Part shown: positions 61,124 through 64,000 of the stretch, in pieces
Layout of the letters: each line of letters starts with the position of its first letter
How positions within the stretch are numbered: position 1 is the first letter of the stretch
Assembly (NCBI GenBank): GCA_030847615.1
Contig: JAUMIR010000004.1
Location: 84,165,001-84,229,000, forward strand
Length of the DNA: 64,000 nucleotides
Reading direction: 5' to 3'
DNA from: Gambelia wislizenii
Taxonomy: Eukaryota > Chordata > Lepidosauria > Squamata > Crotaphytidae
The notes under the pieces: generated by a model
The model's database searches: none
What the model saw: only the letters and a program-made list of their open reading frames with translations
Told to the model about the DNA's origin: nothing
Program-made: the position numbers and the translations under genes

Positions 61124-61614
61124 CTCTACATGGTATTCCCTGCAGGGAAGAAGAACATTTCCCAACAATGAAACAGTGCTAGAGAACTGTGAAAGTCTCA
61201 TCACAGAATGCTGCCTGAAGGAAAGGTATACCCAGGCTCCTAGCAACCAGAAAGTAGCAAATACGTATTTATTGTACTACAAGAGCGATTTTCCAAGATG
61301 GATTTTCTAGGGGGGAAAAGGATCATACAGTGAAACCATCTGGGGTGATATCTGCTTCTTAAAGCACTCTTACTTATTCTGGAAAAATCTCCAAAGAAAA
61401 GAGACACCTCATCCCTGCTCAGTGGCTGTTCCTGCACTGTTATTTCCATCAAGAAGTTTCCCTTAATGTTTAACCAGAGCTGCTTTGATTCTCCAGGCAT
61501 TTATAGAATGTCAACTTCTCCCCACCCACCCCGAGCTTGGAAAGTTACTTCTGTGAAGCAATCCATTCTTGTATAAGACACCCCTGCACACACACCAAGT
61601 GGCTAGTATATTTT

Positions 61615-62063
61615 CCCAGAGTATTTAAAAAAAAAAAAAAAAAAAAAACAGCGAGGAGAGTGCATATTCCTGCTCATAGGGACAAGCAATTCAATATGAA
61701 TCATTTTCCCATACAAGAGGAAGCGCAAAGCTGATTGATAGGGTGAGCATGGGAGATAGAACTTGCTAACAGGGCAAGCACCTGTTGCCGTCATATTGGA
61801 ATTTTGCATTAGCAAGCAATTGCTAAGGCAATAAAACTTTTTTTTCCCCTGTTAAATTGAAAAATCGCGCTCAGCACCTTAGACATATTTTTTTTAAAAA
61901 AATTCAGCAGCAGCAAAGTGCAAACACAAGTAAAACACTAATGGCCACTATCTTACATGCGAAGCTTAAGGGGCCCAAAACACTGTTAAGACAAGTAGCT
62001 GCTGCTGCAAAATGCCATTACTGTGAGGCTCTCTGGTTTTTTTCCCCTTGTATAGACAGGCCC
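61615..62063. mobile_element. MITE family A, copy 3 (left-truncated)
   Basis: Starts near an A run, then gggacaagcaattcaatatg and agaggaagcgcaaagctgat as in copy 2. Right end ccttgtatagacaggccc followed by TTA. Confidence 0.7.
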
Positions 62064-62066
62064 TTA

Positions 62067-62195
62067 GCCTTATCATAGCCCCGTCTTTGCCCTGGGCATC
62101 ATCAGGACTGCCCAGGGCAAAAGCCCTCTGTCATTAAGGGTGCAGGGCTCCAAGATGGGGCCATGATGGGGTAAACAGCCTGTCTAGACAAGGCC
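62067..62195. mobile_element. MITE family B, terminal fragment
   Basis: Matches the terminal 130 bases of the family B copy at 21987 (ccgtctttgccctgggcatc, gtgcagggctccaagatggg) and ends cctgtctagacaaggcc. Directly abuts a family A copy. Confidence 0.65.
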
Positions 62196-62754
62196 TATAT
62201 CTCCAGCAGATGTGATAAACAACCATTCTTCCTCTATTGCCTGAAGTCCTTTCAAATATTTGAAAATATTTACATATTAACTAAACATATCCAGCTTCAG
62301 CCATTCTCATATTTTTCAACATGACACTTTATCGTTCCCTCCTATGGGTATATTCATTGGCTGGGGAGGAGGCAGATTTTTGCTTGGGGTATAGTGGGGT
62401 CAGGGAGGAAGTGAGCATCAGATCCTTATTCCCATGCACCACACCACAGTCCTCCTATAGTGGCAGATTAACAACAAGAAAGCACAACCCAGCAGAACGT
62501 ATAAAATGTGACCATTTGTTTCATCCGGTATCTTGTCTGGCTTAGAGTAATTTATCTGAAAATTTTCTGCCATCAAGGAACAGCTTTCTGCATTGTGTTG
62601 TTTCTCAAAGCTATGGGTTGGATTCAGATTTAAGCATGTGCAACTGAATTGGAGGAAGTGTATTTGCTGGCCTGGTCCTTTCCACAGCAGTTCCTCTGAC
62701 CCCCTAAAAATGCTACATAGAGGACTAAGAGACCTTGCTGAATGGAGTGAGTTA

Positions 62755-62970
62755 TGGATTGTGTAGTGGTTTGAGTGATTGATTAGGACTCTGGGAGACC
62801 AGTTTTCTTAATCCCTGCTCAGTCTTGGAAACCTAAGTCACACTCTCTCAGCCTCAGTGTAAGGCAATGGCAAATATTTCTGAATGGAAATTGCCAAGAA
62901 AAATAGGTTTGCCTTAAGGTCATTGTAAGGTGTAAACAACTTGAAGGCACACAAGAAGAACAACAACACT
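62755..62970 (+). mobile_element. tRNA-derived SINE, near full length
   Basis: ggattgtgtagtggtttgag, tctgggagaccagttttctt, cactctctcagcctcagtgt, cttgaaggcacacaagaaga and an acaacaac end. Same family as 55655 on the other strand. Confidence 0.88.
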
Positions 62971-63094
62971 GTATGTGGGCTGGGAAGGATATCCCCTTTA
63001 ATCAGTTGGAGCCCATCTGCTAGAAGAAGACAGGTCCTGGATCCAGCCTATAACATGCAGGAAATTCTATAAATTATTTGTGCTTGTTTGAAGA

Positions 63095-63215
63095 AAGACT
63101 CTATCTATCTATCTGTCTATCTGGTTTATATCCCACCTTTCTCCAAATAAGAAACCCAAAGCAGATACTCCTAGCTTCTTTCTGTAACAAATAAAATAAA
63201 ATAAAATAATCAGTG
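63095..63215 (-). mobile_element. L2-like LINE 3' tail
   Basis: Minus strand ends with ggagaaaggtgggatataaa and an (atag)n tail; an AAAAT run lies upstream. Only about 100 bases are preserved. Confidence 0.55.
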
Positions 63216-63587
63216 TTCATAGATGATACATTTGAAAGCTTTATCTGAAAATTTCAGGTTTCACTCAGTTACATACTCTTGTATGAAGTGTATATCCAGC
63301 AACTGCATTTTGATTCAGTCCCTGAGAGCAGCACCATAAACAAACACTCCAGGAAAGTGCCAGAAGGTGCTCATCTGCCACACTTCCCAGAAATCACCAC
63401 TTCTCACACCTCAGACTTTCATGTAACCAGTTGCTTGTAATAAATTTCCAGTTTCCCCACTAATGAAGGTAGAATTGAGCTACATATAACTCACTAAGCA
63501 ATAACTTTATACTTTTTTAGCTCAGGCAGTGGCCTCAATTGGTGATACATGAACATCACTTCGTTCTAATGCTGGCTTCTGCTCTCA

Positions 63588-64000
63588 TAGAATCATAGAG
63601 TTGGAAGAGACACAAGGGCCATCCAGACCAAATCCCTGCCATGCAGAAATAACAAGCTTGCTCCTTCTTCAATATGACATTCTTTCAAATGTTGAAGCAT
63701 GGCTATCATGTCACCTGTTAACCTTCTTTTCTCCAGGCTAAACATACCCAGCTCTCTAAGCTGCTCCTCATAGGGCATGGCTACCAGACATTTCATCCTT
63801 TTGGTTGCCCTCCTCTGGACACGTTCCAGCTTTTCAATATCCTTCTTGAATTGTCGTGCCCAGAACTAGACACAATATTCCAGGTGAGGTCTTACCAAAG
63901 CAGAATAAAGTGGTACTATAAATTCCTTCCATCTATATACACTATACTCCTTTGATGCAGCCTGGAATCACATTGGCTTTTTAAGCTGCCACATCTGCTT
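63588..64000 (-). mobile_element. CR1 LINE fragment running off the right edge
   Basis: Tail tcatagaatcatagagttgg at 63588, then minus-strand coding with [20 protein letters not shown] and further CR1 sequence to the edge. An internal deletion joins tgcagaaataac to aagcttgctc, removing the segment before the ORF end. Confidence 0.9.

Overview
The window is vertebrate nuclear DNA, most likely from a squamate reptile (lizard). The evidence is a spliced gene with family-typical exons in very large introns, set in a repeat mix typical of squamates: CR1 and L2-like LINEs, tRNA-derived SINEs ending in a CAA-rich tail, a 5S-rRNA-derived SINE, a Penelope-like element, short 5'-truncated L1s, and many hAT-, Harbinger- and mariner-like non-autonomous DNA transposons. 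The species cannot be fixed from sequence alone. There is no bacterial gene organisation, CRISPR array or operon.

One real host gene is recognisable: EPS8L3 (EPS8-like protein 3), on the minus strand. Fifteen coding exons were found by hand from splice sites, reading phase and family similarity. They run from the start-codon exon at 32771-32828 down to an SH3 exon at 2052-2174. Exons 2 to 15 total 1458 nt, exactly 486 codons with every phase compatible. Together with exon 1 they encode about 500 residues: N-terminal tail, PTB-like domain, variable linker, conserved helical middle and SH3 domain. The C-terminal SAM-like part (about 90 residues in the human protein) was not found and probably lies beyond the left edge. 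The exon 1 / exon 2 junction is one base out of phase, which suggests a lost G at the donor.

Layout: 1-2051, 3' part of EPS8L3 with no exon recognised, plus a hAT MITE. 2052-32828, EPS8L3 exons in introns full of repeats, including a CR1 with an open RT frame inside a Harbinger-like MITE, an L2-like LINE carrying two nested MITEs, and a Penelope-like element carrying a 1.1-kb DNA transposon. 32829-64000, 5' region of EPS8L3 and intergenic DNA with no recognised coding exon; a GC-rich block at about 42977-43209 ending in a good splice donor is a candidate 5' untranslated exon. The rest is repeats, including an L2-like LINE with a 392-codon open stretch and CR1 copies at 56 kb and at the right edge.

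The unusual material is in the mobile DNA: several insertion events can be read base by base from target-site duplications. One 1.1-1.3-kb DNA transposon family has 3-bp duplications that are not TWA, subterminal GTTTACAC repeats and an internal 82-bp tandem array. Several repeats also carry hammerhead-ribozyme-like cores. No clearly new biological system with coding genes was found.
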